Below are positions 38,112-48,094 of a DNA stretch of 64,000 bases, piece by piece. This DNA comes from Microbacterium cremeum (GTDB lineage: Bacteria; Actinomycetota; Actinomycetes; Actinomycetales; Microbacteriaceae). The translations under genes and the position numbers were made by a program. Below the pieces are notes generated by a model, which saw only the letters and a list, made by a program, of their open reading frames with translations, was not told the DNA's origin and made no database searches. How positions within the stretch are numbered: the stretch's first letter is position 1; each line of letters opens with the position of its first letter. The stretch lies in the NCBI RefSeq assembly GCF_015277855.1, contig NZ_CP063812.1, forward strand, positions 2,790,001 through 2,854,000, given 5' to 3'.

Positions 38112-38312
38112 TCAGCGCCCGGTCGGCGGCAGCTTGTCGATGCCGTGGCGGTTCGGCGCCTCGGGCTCCGCCTCGGTGTCGGGGCTGACCGCGCTCTCAC
38201 CGGCGACGCCTTCCGAATCGGGGTAGGTGGGCTCGTCGATCTCGTCGCCCTCGCGCTCCTCCTGCGGGGGCAGGTGGTCGAGGGGCTGCTTCACATCATC
38301 GCGATCGCTCAT
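38112..38312 (-). CDS. Small acidic hydrophilic protein, unknown
   Basis: 66 residues, no signal peptide or span, rich in Asp, Glu and Pro: MSDRDDVKQPLDHLPPQEER at the start, then an acidic centre and NRHGIDKLPPTGR at the end. The composition suggests disorder. Similar short acidic proteins are common in Microbacteriaceae; function is unknown. Convergent with the MaoC operon, 110 bp downstream of the thiolase stop region on the same strand as thiolase but probably a separate unit. Confidence 0.6.
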   Translation of the reverse strand: MSDRDDVKQPLDHLPPQEEREGDEIDEPTYPDSEGVAGESAVSPDTEAEPEAPNRHGIDKLPPTGR

Positions 38313-38422
38313 GCACCCAGCCTCGGCAGGCCGAGGGCGCCGCGCGAGGGGGTTGCGATCGGCGCCCGAGTCTGTTGCGGAAGCGGTCGCCCGCCGAGCG
38401 GGAGGGCTCCGCAACGGGGAGG

Positions 38423-39637
38423 TCACACGCGCTCGAGCACCAGCGCCATGCCCTGGCCGCCGCCGACGCACATCGTCTCGAGGCCGTAGCGCCCGCCGGT
38501 CTCGCGCAGGCCGTTGAGGAGCGTCGAGGTGATGCGGGCTCCGGTCATGCCGAACGGGTGCCCGACCGCGATCGCTCCGCCGTGCACGTTCAGCCGCTCG
38601 GGGTCGACGCCGAGCTCGCGCGCCGACGGCACGACCTGCGCCGCGAACGCCTCGTTGATCTCGACGAGGTCCATGTCGTCAATCGACAGGCCTGCGAGCG
38701 CGAGCGCGCGACGGGATGCCTCGACCGGGCCGAGCCCCATCACCTCGGGCGAGAGCGCCGAGACGCCGGTCGACACGATGCGCGCGAGCGGCTGCAGCCC
38801 GAGCTCGTCGACCACGCGATCCGACACCACCACGACCGCCGCCGCGCCGTCGTTGAGCGGACAGCAGTTGCCGGCGGTCACGGTGCCGTCCGGCCGGAAG
38901 ACCGGGTCGAGTCCGGCCAGGGTCTCGACGGTGACCCCGGGCCGCGGTCCGTCGTCGGCCGCGACGACCGTGGCGTCGTCGAGCGTCACCGGGGTGATGT
39001 CCCGGGCCCAGAAGCCCGACGCGATCGCCGCCTCGGCACGCTGCTGCGACCTCGCCGCGAAGGCATCCTGCTCCTCCCGCGTCACCCCCAGCACCTGCGC
39101 GACGTTCTCGGCGGTCTGCCCCATCGCGATGTACGGGTCGGGCAGCGAACCGTCGAGCCGCGGGTCGGTCCAGCTCGCCGCTCCCGCTTCGGCCCGGGCC
39201 GCCGTGCGCTCGAGCGCCGCTCCGAACCGCGGGTTGACGGCATCCGGAACATCCGACGCGCCCGCCGCGTAACGCGACACCGACTCGACGCCCGCCGAGA
39301 CGAACACGTCCCCCTCGCCGGCCTTGATCGCGTGGAAGGCCATGCGCGTGGTCTGCAGCGACGACGAGCAGTAGCGGTTGACGGTCGCTCCCGGCACGGT
39401 GTCGAAGCCGAGCAGCACCGAGACGATGCGGGCGAGGTTGAAGCCCTGCTCGCCGGCGGGCTGGCCCGTGCCGACGAGCAGGTCGTCGATGCGGGCGGGG
39501 TCGAGCGCCGGCACGGCGTCGAGCGCCGCGCGCACCATGCGGGCGGTGAGGTCGTCGGGTCGCACCCCGGCGAGCGACCCCTTGCGGGCGCGTCCGATCG
39601 GCGAGCGGGCGGTGGCGATGATGTAGGCCTCGGTCAT
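38423..39637 (-). CDS. Thiolase (acetyl-CoA acyltransferase)
   Basis: 404 residues. Catalytic Cys in NRYCSSSLQ, His in AVGHPFGMTGAR, second Cys in CVGGGQGMA, plus the NEAFA motif. Cleaves 3-oxoacyl-CoA to acetyl-CoA (or propionyl-CoA) and a shortened acyl-CoA. ATG at 39637 follows AAGGAG; the same frame is open for 2.7 kb upstream but that part is antisense to other genes. It lies 29 nt after the acyl-CoA dehydrogenase gene and forms an operon with it. Confidence 0.96.
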   Translation of the reverse strand: MTEAYIIATARSPIGRARKGSLAGVRPDDLTARMVRAALDAVPALDPARIDDLLVGTGQPAGEQGFNLARIVSVLLGFDTVPGATVNRYCSSSLQTTRMAFHAIKAGEGDVFVSAGVESVSRYAAGASDVPDAVNPRFGAALERTAARAEAGAASWTDPRLDGSLPDPYIAMGQTAENVAQVLGVTREEQDAFAARSQQRAEAAIASGFWARDITPVTLDDATVVAADDGPRPGVTVETLAGLDPVFRPDGTVTAGNCCPLNDGAAAVVVVSDRVVDELGLQPLARIVSTGVSALSPEVMGLGPVEASRRALALAGLSIDDMDLVEINEAFAAQVVPSARELGVDPERLNVHGGAIAVGHPFGMTGARITSTLLNGLRETGGRYGLETMCVGGGQGMALVLERV

Positions 39638-39666
39638 GGGATTCTCCTTCGAACGGCGGGCGCGGC

Positions 39667-40914
39667 TCAGACGAACGCCGAGATACCGGTGATGGCACGA
39701 CCGACGATGAGGGAGTTCATGTCGTACGTGCCCTCGAACGTGTACACGGCCTCGGCGTCGGCGAAGTACCGGGCGATGCCGTAGCCGGCGGGGATGCCGA
39801 GTTGCTCCTGCCCGCCCAGCTGCACGCCGTTGCCGCCGCAGATCTCGCGGCACAGGGCGACGGTCTCGCGCACGCGCGCGCTCACGAAGGCCTTCGCCAT
39901 GGCGGAGTGCTGATCGAGCTGGACGCCCTCGTCCTGCAGCTGCGAGACCCGCACGCACATGCCGATGCAGGCCGTGATGTTCGCGAGCGCATCGGCGAGC
40001 TTCTGCTGCACGAGCTGGTACGACGCGATCGGCTTGCCGAACTGCACGCGCGCCCCGGCGTAGGCGACCGCGCACTCGTAAGCGCCGACCGCGACGCCGA
40101 GCGCCTGCCACGCGACGTGCGCGCGGGTGAGACGCAGCACCACCGCGAGGTCGCGGAACCCGTCGATGCGCTGGAGCCGATCCGACTCGGGCACGACCAC
40201 GTCCCGCAGCACGATGTCGGCGTTCTCGACCGTGCGCAGCGACTGCTTGCGCTCGATCTTCGTCGCCTCGAACCCGGCGGCCGGTGTGCGGACGAGGAAT
40301 CCCTTGACCTGGTCGTCCGCGACGTCGCGCGCCCAGATCACCACGAGGTCGGCGAACGCGCCGTTGCCGATCCAGCGCTTGGCGCCGTTGAGGAACCACG
40401 AGTCGCCGCGACGCTCGGCCGTCGTCTCGAGTCCCTTCGCGGTGTCGGAGCCGTGGCCGGGCTCGGTCAGCCCGAAGCACGCGATCTGCTCGCCGCGCGC
40501 GAGCACCGGCAGCCACTCGGCGCGCTGCTCGTCCGAGCCGCCGACCGCGATCGAGGTCATCGCGAGCCCGCTGTGCACGCCGATGAACGTCGCCGTGGAC
40601 GGATCGGCGCGCGAGATCTCCATCGCGACCCAGCCGCGGAAGACGTCGCTGTTGTCGAACTGCCGCGTCTCGGGGAAGGCATGACCGTAGAGGCCGAGCT
40701 CGGCGATCCTCGGCACGAGGTGCCGCGGGCTCTCGGCGCGGTCCCAGTGGTCGTCGGCGAAGGGGCGCACCTCGGTATCGAGGAACTCGCGGATCTCGCG
40801 CAGGGCGCGCTGCTCGGCATCCGTCAGCAGGTGCTGGAAGCCGTAGAAGTCGGCGTCGAGCGTGGCGGCCGGCGCGCCGGTCGCGACGTCGGGCGGGGTC
40901 AGGGTGAACGTCAT
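39667..40914 (-). CDS. Acyl-CoA dehydrogenase, glutaryl-CoA dehydrogenase-like
   Basis: 415 residues, FAD-dependent. Family motifs: CFGLTEPGHGSD (FAD and substrate), NGAKRWIGNGAFAD, and the C-terminal YTFEGTYDMNSLIVGRAITG with the catalytic Glu. This last block resembles glutaryl-CoA dehydrogenase, as does the related protein at 55695. The ATG at 40914 follows AAGGAG. Divergent from a QsdR-like TetR gene; the gap has TTGCA-centred repeats that may be that regulator's sites. Confidence 0.94.
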   Translation of the reverse strand: MTFTLTPPDVATGAPAATLDADFYGFQHLLTDAEQRALREIREFLDTEVRPFADDHWDRAESPRHLVPRIAELGLYGHAFPETRQFDNSDVFRGWVAMEISRADPSTATFIGVHSGLAMTSIAVGGSDEQRAEWLPVLARGEQIACFGLTEPGHGSDTAKGLETTAERRGDSWFLNGAKRWIGNGAFADLVVIWARDVADDQVKGFLVRTPAAGFEATKIERKQSLRTVENADIVLRDVVVPESDRLQRIDGFRDLAVVLRLTRAHVAWQALGVAVGAYECAVAYAGARVQFGKPIASYQLVQQKLADALANITACIGMCVRVSQLQDEGVQLDQHSAMAKAFVSARVRETVALCREICGGNGVQLGGQEQLGIPAGYGIARYFADAEAVYTFEGTYDMNSLIVGRAITGISAFV

Positions 40915-40954
40915 CGTCTCTCCTTCGTGTCTTGCACGAGTATGCATCACTTTC

Positions 40955-40992
40955 GAGAATGTTGCACCACGTTCTGAGAGATGTTGCATCTC
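40955..40992. promoter_or_regulatory. Candidate operator between acyl-CoA dehydrogenase and TetR genes
   Basis: The palindrome GAGATGTTGCATCTC at 40978-40992 has 6-bp arms, and a half-matching GAGAATGTTGCAC lies at 40955-40967. The two are spaced 23 bp apart, about two helical turns. They sit between divergent genes, just upstream of the regulator's -10 box. Confidence 0.5.
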
Positions 40993-41020
40993 GACATCGG
41001 CACGGGGCTAGAGTTCCTGC

Positions 41021-41668
41021 ATGACTTCGACCACGGCGCCCGTCTCGCCCATCGCCACGGTGGGGACGGATGCCGCGCCGTCGTGGCTCTCGGAGCGCCT
41101 GGCCGACGGATCGCATCCCGACGCCCGGCGTGCGTTCGAGGCCGCACGCGCCACGTTCATCGACGGCCGGCGCATCGACATGACGGCCCTGGCGGCGTCG
41201 CTGGGCGTCGACCGCACGTCGCTGTTCCGCTGGGTCGGCAACCGCGATGCGCTGCTCGGCGAGGTGCTGTGGTCGCTCGCGATCCCGACCATCGTGCAGG
41301 CCGAGCACGCGTGCGACGCGCTCACCGGCGGCGAGCGGATGTCGGCGGTGCTCACGCACTTCGTCGACGACCTCAACACGGCCGACTACTTCCGGTCGTT
41401 CCTCCGGCGCGAGCCCGCGCGGGCGCTGCGTCTGCTCACGACGAAAGAGAGCCCCATCCAGCGCCGGTACGTCGCGACGGTGGAGTGGCTGGTCCGGCGC
41501 GACCTGGGCGACGCGCCGCTCGGCGGGGCGATCTCCCCCGGCGAGCTGGCGTATCTGCTGGTCCGGCTCTCGGAGTCGTTCACGTACGCCGACCTGATCT
41601 CGGGCGATGCACCCAGCGCCGAACGCGCGCGCGTCGCCTTCCGCCTGCTGCTGCGCGTCGACGGCTGA
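41021..41668 (+). CDS. TetR-family regulator, QsdR-like
   Basis: 215 residues. The DNA-binding part reads DMTALAASLGVDRTSLFRWVGNRDALL, where the helix-turn-helix has the LFRW variant of QsdR-type regulators; the C-terminal part matches that group's ligand domain in general form. TAGAGT at 41009-41014 lies 6 nt before the ATG, so the mRNA is leaderless. Divergent from the acyl-CoA dehydrogenase-thiolase operon, which it probably controls along with itself. Confidence 0.88.
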   Translation: MTSTTAPVSPIATVGTDAAPSWLSERLADGSHPDARRAFEAARATFIDGRRIDMTALAASLGVDRTSLFRWVGNRDALLGEVLWSLAIPTIVQAEHACDALTGGERMSAVLTHFVDDLNTADYFRSFLRREPARALRLLTTKESPIQRRYVATVEWLVRRDLGDAPLGGAISPGELAYLLVRLSESFTYADLISGDAPSAERARVAFRLLLRVDG

Positions 41669-41734
41669 GCCTGTCGAGCTGAATCGGTGCCCCGTCCACA
41701 GCGCCGGGCGCGGCATCCGTCCGAGGAGGAGTCC

Positions 41735-42154
41735 ATGCCCGCCTACCCGATCCGCGAGCCCTTCGCGACGCGCTGGAACGACAACGACCAGTACGGCCAC
41801 CTCAACAACACGGTCTACTACGCCGCGATGGACACGGCCGTGAACGCGTTCATGATCCGCGAGGGCGGCCTCGAACCGGTCGGCGGCGCCGCCATCGCGC
41901 TGTGCGCGGCGTCGTCGTGCGAGTTCCGCGCGTCGGCCGGGTTCCCCGAGCCGCTCGAGGTGGGCATCGACGTCGAGCGGCTCGGCACGACGAGCGTCAC
42001 CTGGGCGCTCGGCATCCTGCGGCCGGGCGAGGACGATCCGATCGCGACGGGCCGCTTCGTGCATGTCTTCGTGGATGCCGCGACCCGGCGCCCGACGCCG
42101 GTTCCGGCATCCGTCCGCTCCGCGATCGAGACGCACCTGCACCCCCGGGGTTGA
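41735..42154 (+). CDS. 4-hydroxybenzoyl-CoA-type acyl-CoA thioesterase
   Basis: 139 residues, hot-dog fold. The motif RWNDNDQYGHLNNTVYYAAMD is the active-site helix of 4HBT/YbgC thioesterases, with the catalytic Asp. Hydrolyses acyl-CoA, perhaps freeing CoA from stalled intermediates. The ATG at 41735 has GAGGAGG 5 nt upstream. It follows the TetR gene by 66 nt and may be co-transcribed. Confidence 0.9.
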   Translation: MPAYPIREPFATRWNDNDQYGHLNNTVYYAAMDTAVNAFMIREGGLEPVGGAAIALCAASSCEFRASAGFPEPLEVGIDVERLGTTSVTWALGILRPGEDDPIATGRFVHVFVDAATRRPTPVPASVRSAIETHLHPRG

Positions 42155-42290
42155 TCCCCGCCCGCCCTCCCGCCCCGCCGTCCTGCCGTCCCGTCTTCCC
42201 GCCCTCCCGTCTTCCCGCACCAGCGGCACGGGCACGCTCCACCGGCCCCGCACCTCGCACCCGGAGCGGCCCTCCCGCCCGGTCCCGAAC

Positions 42291-42382
42291 TTCGGATCCG
42301 GAAACCGGACTTCGCCACGCTTTCCGGAGTGCACGAACGCCCGCGGTCCGGAAACACCGCGATCCTCCGATTTCCGGATCCG
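42291..42382. repeat. Nested palindromic intergenic element, copy 3 of 5
   Basis: Outer arms CGGATCCGGAAACCGGA and TCCGATTTCCGGATCCG pair with one mismatch, inner arms TTTCCGGA and TCCGGAAA pair perfectly. It lies 40 bp upstream of operator site 2. The rest of the 352-bp gap (42155-42290) is a pyrimidine-rich stretch with no gene. Confidence 0.8.
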
Positions 42383-42420
42383 AGAACCGGAGAACGCGCC
42401 GACGCCCGCGAATCACCGCA

Positions 42421-42440
42421 CAAACCGACCATCCGGTATG
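42421..42440. promoter_or_regulatory. CATACCG operator, site 2 (before the APH-ACAD-synthetase operon)
   Basis: CAAACCGACCATCCGGTATG; its complement is CATACCGGATGGTCGGTTTG, matching the consensus. The right arm overlaps a TATGCT -10 box, exactly as at site 1. The kinase gene starts 66 bp downstream. Confidence 0.7.
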
Positions 42441-42506
42441 CTGGAGCTCTGAACCTCGCGGAGGCACGGCGAGAACCCCGAGGGCGGGGGCAGAGAGGGG
42501 TCGAGG

Positions 42507-43573
42507 ATGACCGGAGTTCCGGGACTGGACACGGCGGGGTTCGCCGCATGGCTGGACGCCGCGCACCCGGAGCTGGCGACGGCAGGTGAGCTGACGGCAT
42601 CCGTCATCGCGGGCGGGCGCAGCAACCTCACCTATGCCGTCGACGGTGCGCGCGTGCCGCTCATCCTCCGGCGCCCCCCGCTCGGGCACGTGCTCTCGAG
42701 CGCCCACGACATGCGGCGCGAGCATCGGGTGATCTCGACTCTCGCGGGCTCGGGCGTGCCGGTGCCCACGGCGATCGACGTCGTCGACGACACCGATGCC
42801 GCCCGCGTCACAGGGACCGTGTTCTTCGTCATGGAGCGGTCCCCGGGCCGCGTGCTGGTGAAGCGCGAGCAGAACGCCGACTACTCCCCCGCGGGCCTCA
42901 GGCGTCTCAGCCTCGATCTCGCGCGACACCTCGCCGACCTGCACGCAGTGGATCCGGCATCCGTCGGCCTCGGCGACTTCGGCCGCCCCGACGGCTACCT
43001 GGAACGGCAACTGAGCACGTGGCGGCGGCAGCTGGATGCCTCGCGGTCACGCCCGATGCCGAAGCTCGACGCCCTGGAGGCCGGGCTCGGCGCCGAGGTC
43101 CCGCGCACGGCACGCACCGGCATCGTGCACGGCGACTATCGGCTCGACAACGCGCTCGTCGTCGGCACCGCCGAAGAGCCTCGCATCTCGGCGATCCTCG
43201 ACTGGGAGATGGCGACCCTCGGCGACCCGCTCGTGGACGTGGGCATGCTCGGCATGTACTGGGACATCGCCGATCTTCCGGGAGGGTCGGGGGTCGTGCC
43301 GAGCTCCGTCGATCCCGCGGCCGGCTATCCCGCGTTCGCCGAGCTCGTCGACGCGTACGCCGAACGCGGCGGCATCGGCGTTCCCGACCTGCGCTGGTAC
43401 CGGGCCTTCGCCGCGTACAAGCTCGCCGTGATCCTCGAGGGCATCCACTACCGCTTCCAGGCGGGCGCCACGGTCGGCGAGGGGTTCGACCGCATGGGCG
43501 CGCTGGTCGAACCGCTCGCCCGGTCAGGACTCGCGACCCTCGCGGCCGGCCCTCGCACACAGGAGGTGCACTG

Positions 43574-43574
<1 letters not shown>
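42507..43574 (+). CDS. APH-type acyl-CoA phosphotransferase (ACAD10/11 kinase domain, LvaA-like)
   Basis: 355 residues of an aminoglycoside-phosphotransferase/protein-kinase-like fold. The Brenner motif is HGDYRLDNALV (catalytic Asp, metal-binding Asn) and the metal-binding loop is AILDWEMATLGDPLVDVG. An N-terminal GRSNLTYAVD is the nucleotide loop. It is followed with a 1-nt overlap by a dehydrogenase of the ACAD10/11 clade. In human ACAD10/11 the two domains are fused, and in Pseudomonas LvaA-LvaC they are separate; both phosphorylate 4-hydroxyacyl-CoA so that the dehydrogenase can remove the phosphate. It is not an antibiotic-resistance kinase. No LvaB-like small partner is seen. Confidence 0.88.
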
Positions 43575-44833
<1,259 letters not shown>

Positions 44834-44837
44834 CGAC

Positions 44838-44859
44838 GACGGATGCCGCGGCATCCGTC
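44838..44859. terminator. Loopless GGATGCC hairpin within the operon
   Basis: GACGGATGCCGCGGCATCCGTC is a perfect 22-bp palindrome between the ACAD and synthetase genes, written here as arms GACGGATGCCG and its complement. It may partly end transcription or protect the upstream mRNA. Confidence 0.5.
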
Positions 44860-44891
44860 ACCACTTCCCTCGACGTCGAAGGAGACGAACG

Positions 44892-46475
44892 ATGACCACC
44901 CACCCGAACGACCCCGCGATCGACGGGCCCGGCTTCGCGACGCTGTCGGTCGCGAGCATCCTCGCCGAGTCGGCCGTGCGGCACGCGGAGCGCACCGCGT
45001 TCCACTTCGCCGGCACGACCACCACCTACCGCGACCTGTGGGACCAGACCCGTGCGTATGCCGGCGCATTGCGCGCCCGAGGCATCGGCCGCGGCAGCCG
45101 CGTCGCGATGCTCGTCCCGAACGTCCCGGATTTCGCGCGCGTGTACTACGCCACGCTGTCGCTCGGCGCGGTCGTCGTGCCGATCCACCTGCTGCTCAAG
45201 GCCGACGAGATCGCCTATGTGCTGCGCGACTCCGGCGCCGACCTGCTCGTGGCGGCCGCACCGCTGCTGGGCGAGGCGACTCCGGCCGCCGGCCAGGCGG
45301 GCGTGCCGCTGGTGACCGTGCTGCTGCCCGCCGACGCCGGCGTCGACCTGCCCCGGCTCGAGCTCGAGGCCGCGACGGCGACCCCGATCCCCCGCCACGA
45401 GCCGGTGAATCCGCTGGATGCCGCGACCATCCTCTACACGAGCGGCACGACCGGCATGCCCAAGGGTGCGGTCGGGTCGCACCTGTCGATCGTCGAACAG
45501 GTGCACGCGACGCTCATCGACGCGTTCGACCTGCGCGCCGACGACGTGGTCTTCGGCGGGCTGCCGCTGTTCCACACGTTCGGGCAGACCGCGGTGATGA
45601 ACATCGCGCTGCGGGTCGGGGCATCCGTCATCCTCCTCCCCCGCTTCGACCCCGACCAGGCCCTCGCGCTGATGGCCGGGCACGAGGCGACGGTGTTCAC
45701 GGCGGTGCCGACGATGTACGTCGGGATGCTGGAGGCCGCCCGCCGCTCGGACGCCCGCCCGCCGTTGCGGTACGCGGTCTCGGGCGGGGCGGCACTGCCC
45801 GTCGCAGTGCTCGAGGGGTTCCGCGAGTCGTTCGGCGCCGACGTGCACGAGGGGTACGGGCTCACCGAGACCGCGCCGACGGTGTCATCGAACCCGCTGC
45901 ACGAGCCGATCCGCCCGGGCACCGTCGGACGCACGATGTGGGGCGTCGACGTCGCGATCGCCGATCCCGAGGTCGAGGATCGCATCGAGCTGCTCGACGC
46001 GCCGGGCGCGCTCGGCGAGGTGGTCGTGCGCGGCCACAACCTCTTCAAGGGATACCTCGGGCGGGAGGATGCCTCGGCCGCCGCCGTCGTCGACGGCTGG
46101 TTCCGCACCGGCGACCTCGGCACGTACGACGGGGGCGTCCTCACGATCGTCGACCGCAAGAAGGACATGATCGTGCGCTCGGGCTACAACGTGTACCCGA
46201 CCGAGGTCGAGGCCGTGCTCGCGCGGCACCCGGGAATCGCGATGGCCGCGGTGTTCGGCGTCGCCGACGACGTGCGCGGGCAGGAGGTGCACGCGGCCGT
46301 CGTGGCGCACGAGGGGGTCGCGCTCGACGCCGACGAGGTCGTGGCCTTCGCGCGCGAGCGGATCGCGGCATACAAGTACCCGCGCATCGTGCACGTCATG
46401 CCCGCGCTCCCGCTCGGCGCGAGCGGCAAGGTGCTCAAGCGCGAACTCGTCGCTCAGTTCACCCCGGTGCACTGA
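44892..46475 (+). CDS. Acyl-CoA synthetase (AMP-forming)
   Basis: 527 residues of the ANL superfamily. Adenylate loop TILYTSGTTGMPKGAV, core YGLTETAPTVS, hinge RTGDLG and DRKKDMIVRSGYNVYP, and the C-terminal catalytic Lys in GASGKVLKREL. Activates a carboxylic acid to its CoA ester with ATP. The gene is third in the operon after the kinase and ACAD (58-nt gap with a hairpin; ribosome site AAGGAGA), so it probably activates the hydroxy or oxo acid brought in by the neighbouring ABC importer. Chain-length preference is not readable. Confidence 0.93.
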   Translation: MTTHPNDPAIDGPGFATLSVASILAESAVRHAERTAFHFAGTTTTYRDLWDQTRAYAGALRARGIGRGSRVAMLVPNVPDFARVYYATLSLGAVVVPIHLLLKADEIAYVLRDSGADLLVAAAPLLGEATPAAGQAGVPLVTVLLPADAGVDLPRLELEAATATPIPRHEPVNPLDAATILYTSGTTGMPKGAVGSHLSIVEQVHATLIDAFDLRADDVVFGGLPLFHTFGQTAVMNIALRVGASVILLPRFDPDQALALMAGHEATVFTAVPTMYVGMLEAARRSDARPPLRYAVSGGAALPVAVLEGFRESFGADVHEGYGLTETAPTVSSNPLHEPIRPGTVGRTMWGVDVAIADPEVEDRIELLDAPGALGEVVVRGHNLFKGYLGREDASAAAVVDGWFRTGDLGTYDGGVLTIVDRKKDMIVRSGYNVYPTEVEAVLARHPGIAMAAVFGVADDVRGQEVHAAVVAHEGVALDADEVVAFARERIAAYKYPRIVHVMPALPLGASGKVLKRELVAQFTPVH

Positions 46476-46477
46476 GC

Positions 46478-46524
46478 GGACGACGGATGCCTCACACCAC
46501 CGCGGTGCGAGGCATCCGTCGTCC
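46478..46524. terminator. Strong hairpin terminator after the acyl-CoA synthetase gene
   Basis: GGACGACGGATGCCTC pairs perfectly with GAGGCATCCGTCGTCC (16 bp), 3 bp after the stop. Confidence 0.8.
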
Positions 46525-46540
46525 GCGGACCTGGTCCTGA

Positions 46541-46630
46541 GGCTCCGGAATTCGGACTTGTCGACGGTTTCCGGAGTTCTTCGCACCCACTGCTCCGGAA
46601 AGCGCGTGAAAGTCCGATCTTCGGATCCGG
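46541..46630. repeat. Nested palindromic intergenic element, copy 4 of 5 (degenerate)
   Basis: Inner arms TTTCCGGA and TCCGGAAA are intact; the outer arms are weaker on the left (CTCCGGAATTCGGACTT) against AAGTCCGATCTTCGGATCCGG on the right. It lies between two convergent operons. Confidence 0.7.
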
Positions 46631-46756
46631 CGAATGGTCGTCGGCCCGACCCGTCCACTCCTGCGACAGCGCCCGGCCCACTCAGGGCCGGGCGCGCACG
46701 CGAATGCGCGGGCTCTCATGGCAGCCCGGGCTGCGGGTCAGGAGCCCAGCACGCGG

Positions 46757-46790
46757 AAGGCCCGGACCCCCGCGAGGGAGTCCGGGCCTT
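46757..46790 (-). terminator. Hairpin terminator of the LIV-type ABC operon
   Basis: AAGGCCCGGAC pairs with GTCCGGGCCTT (11 bp) 13 bp beyond the stop of the binding-protein gene. The 327-bp gap 46476-46802 thus holds two terminators and element copy 4 and no gene. Confidence 0.75.
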
Positions 46791-46802
46791 CTGCCGTCCG
46801 GG

Positions 46803-48092
46803 TCAGGAGCCCGGCACACCCTCGCCCGACAGCGCGACCGGCGCGGGCTCGACGGCGGTCACGCTGCCGCCCTCGACCGCGTACGTCGCGCCGACGTAGT
46901 CCTGCACGCCCTGGTCGACGGCGGTGATGCCGACGCCGAGATAGGCGGCGTGGCTGTCGTCCGCGAACGACAGCGGGAGGATGCCGTTGCCCGCGAGATC
47001 GCCGGACTGCACCGCTTCGATCAGCGATGCGCGTGTCGGGTTCTCGCCGGCCGCTTCGAGAGCCTCGGCGAAGAGGTACGCGACGCTCATGCCGTAGATC
47101 GTGTTGCCGTCGAACGGCGCCCCGTCGTTGTACTCCTCGTTGATCTGCTGGAAGAGCGCGACCCACTCGGAGTCGCCACCCGCCGACGGCAGGTAGTTCG
47201 TGCCGACGAGTCCCTGCAGGAGCTTGGGACCGAGGTCCTCGCCGAGGTATCCGACGAGCGTCGGATAGTCGGCGCCGGACGACGACGAGAACCACATCGG
47301 GAACCAGCCGAGCTGCGCCGCGGTGCCGACCGCCAGCGCGGTGAAGCCGTTGATCGTGGCGAGGATGTTGATCTCGCAGCCCGCGGCCTTGAGGGCGCCG
47401 ATCTGCGCCGCGACGTCCTGGTTCGACACCGAGTAGCGCTCGATGTGCGTGAGCCCGTCTTCGCCGAGCGCGAGCTGGGCGCCTTCGATCATCTCGTCGC
47501 CGAAGTCGTCGTCCTGACCGAGCAGGCACACCTTCTTGTCCGGGTACTCGTCCGCGGCGTACTGCGCGAGCGCGGCGCCCTCGACGATGTAGTCGGCGTT
47601 GAATCCGAAGGTGAACGGATACTTCTCGGGCTGGTTCCAGCTGGTCGAGCCCGAGGCGACGAACAGGTCGGGCACCTCGTTCTGGTTGAGGTAGTCGAGC
47701 ACGGCGGTGTGTGTCGGGGTTCCCAGGCCGTTGACGATCGCGAACACCTCGTCCTCCTGCACGAGCTCGCGCACCACGGTCTGCGTCGTCGCCGGGTTGT
47801 AGCCGTCGTCCTTCACGAGGTACTCGATGGACCGGCCGTGCACACCGCCCTGATCGTTGAGGTAGTCGAAGTACGCCGTGGCGGCGGCCGAGATCGACGA
47901 GTAGCCGGCGGCGGCCGGTCCGGTCAGCGGCGTGTGCGCGCCGATCGTCACGGTGTCGTCGCTGACGCCGGGAGCTGCCTCGGCCGGGTCGTCGCCGGTC
48001 GCGGCGGGCGTGCTGCACCCCGCGAGCGCGACGAGGACGGCGGATGCGCCGGCCAGCGCCGCGACGCGGCGCGTGAGGGTGTGCTGTGACAT
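46803..48092 (-). CDS. ABC importer substrate-binding lipoprotein (LIV family)
   Basis: 429 residues. Signal peptide with lipobox LAGCS (Cys at about 26) anchors it outside the membrane. The mature part is a type I periplasmic-binding fold of the leucine/isoleucine/valine group: VTIGAHTPLTGPAAAGYSS, RSIEYLVKDDGYNPATTQ and GQDDDFGDEM. Last gene of the operon, 2 nt after the permease gene. Homologues next to acyl-CoA genes carry aromatic or branched acids rather than amino acids; the ligand here is inferred to be the island's substrate. Confidence 0.93.
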   Translation of the reverse strand: MSQHTLTRRVAALAGASAVLVALAGCSTPAATGDDPAEAAPGVSDDTVTIGAHTPLTGPAAAGYSSISAAATAYFDYLNDQGGVHGRSIEYLVKDDGYNPATTQTVVRELVQEDEVFAIVNGLGTPTHTAVLDYLNQNEVPDLFVASGSTSWNQPEKYPFTFGFNADYIVEGAALAQYAADEYPDKKVCLLGQDDDFGDEMIEGAQLALGEDGLTHIERYSVSNQDVAAQIGALKAAGCEINILATINGFTALAVGTAAQLGWFPMWFSSSSGADYPTLVGYLGEDLGPKLLQGLVGTNYLPSAGGDSEWVALFQQINEEYNDGAPFDGNTIYGMSVAYLFAEALEAAGENPTRASLIEAVQSGDLAGNGILPLSFADDSHAAYLGVGITAVDQGVQDYVGATYAVEGGSVTAVEPAPVALSGEGVPGS

Positions 48093-48094
48093 GG

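Noticed and set aside
39640..42334. Open frame extending 2.7 kb upstream of the thiolase start
   Set aside because: It is antisense or out of frame to the acyl-CoA dehydrogenase, TetR and thioesterase genes, has no motif, and the thiolase has a good ribosome site at its own ATG.
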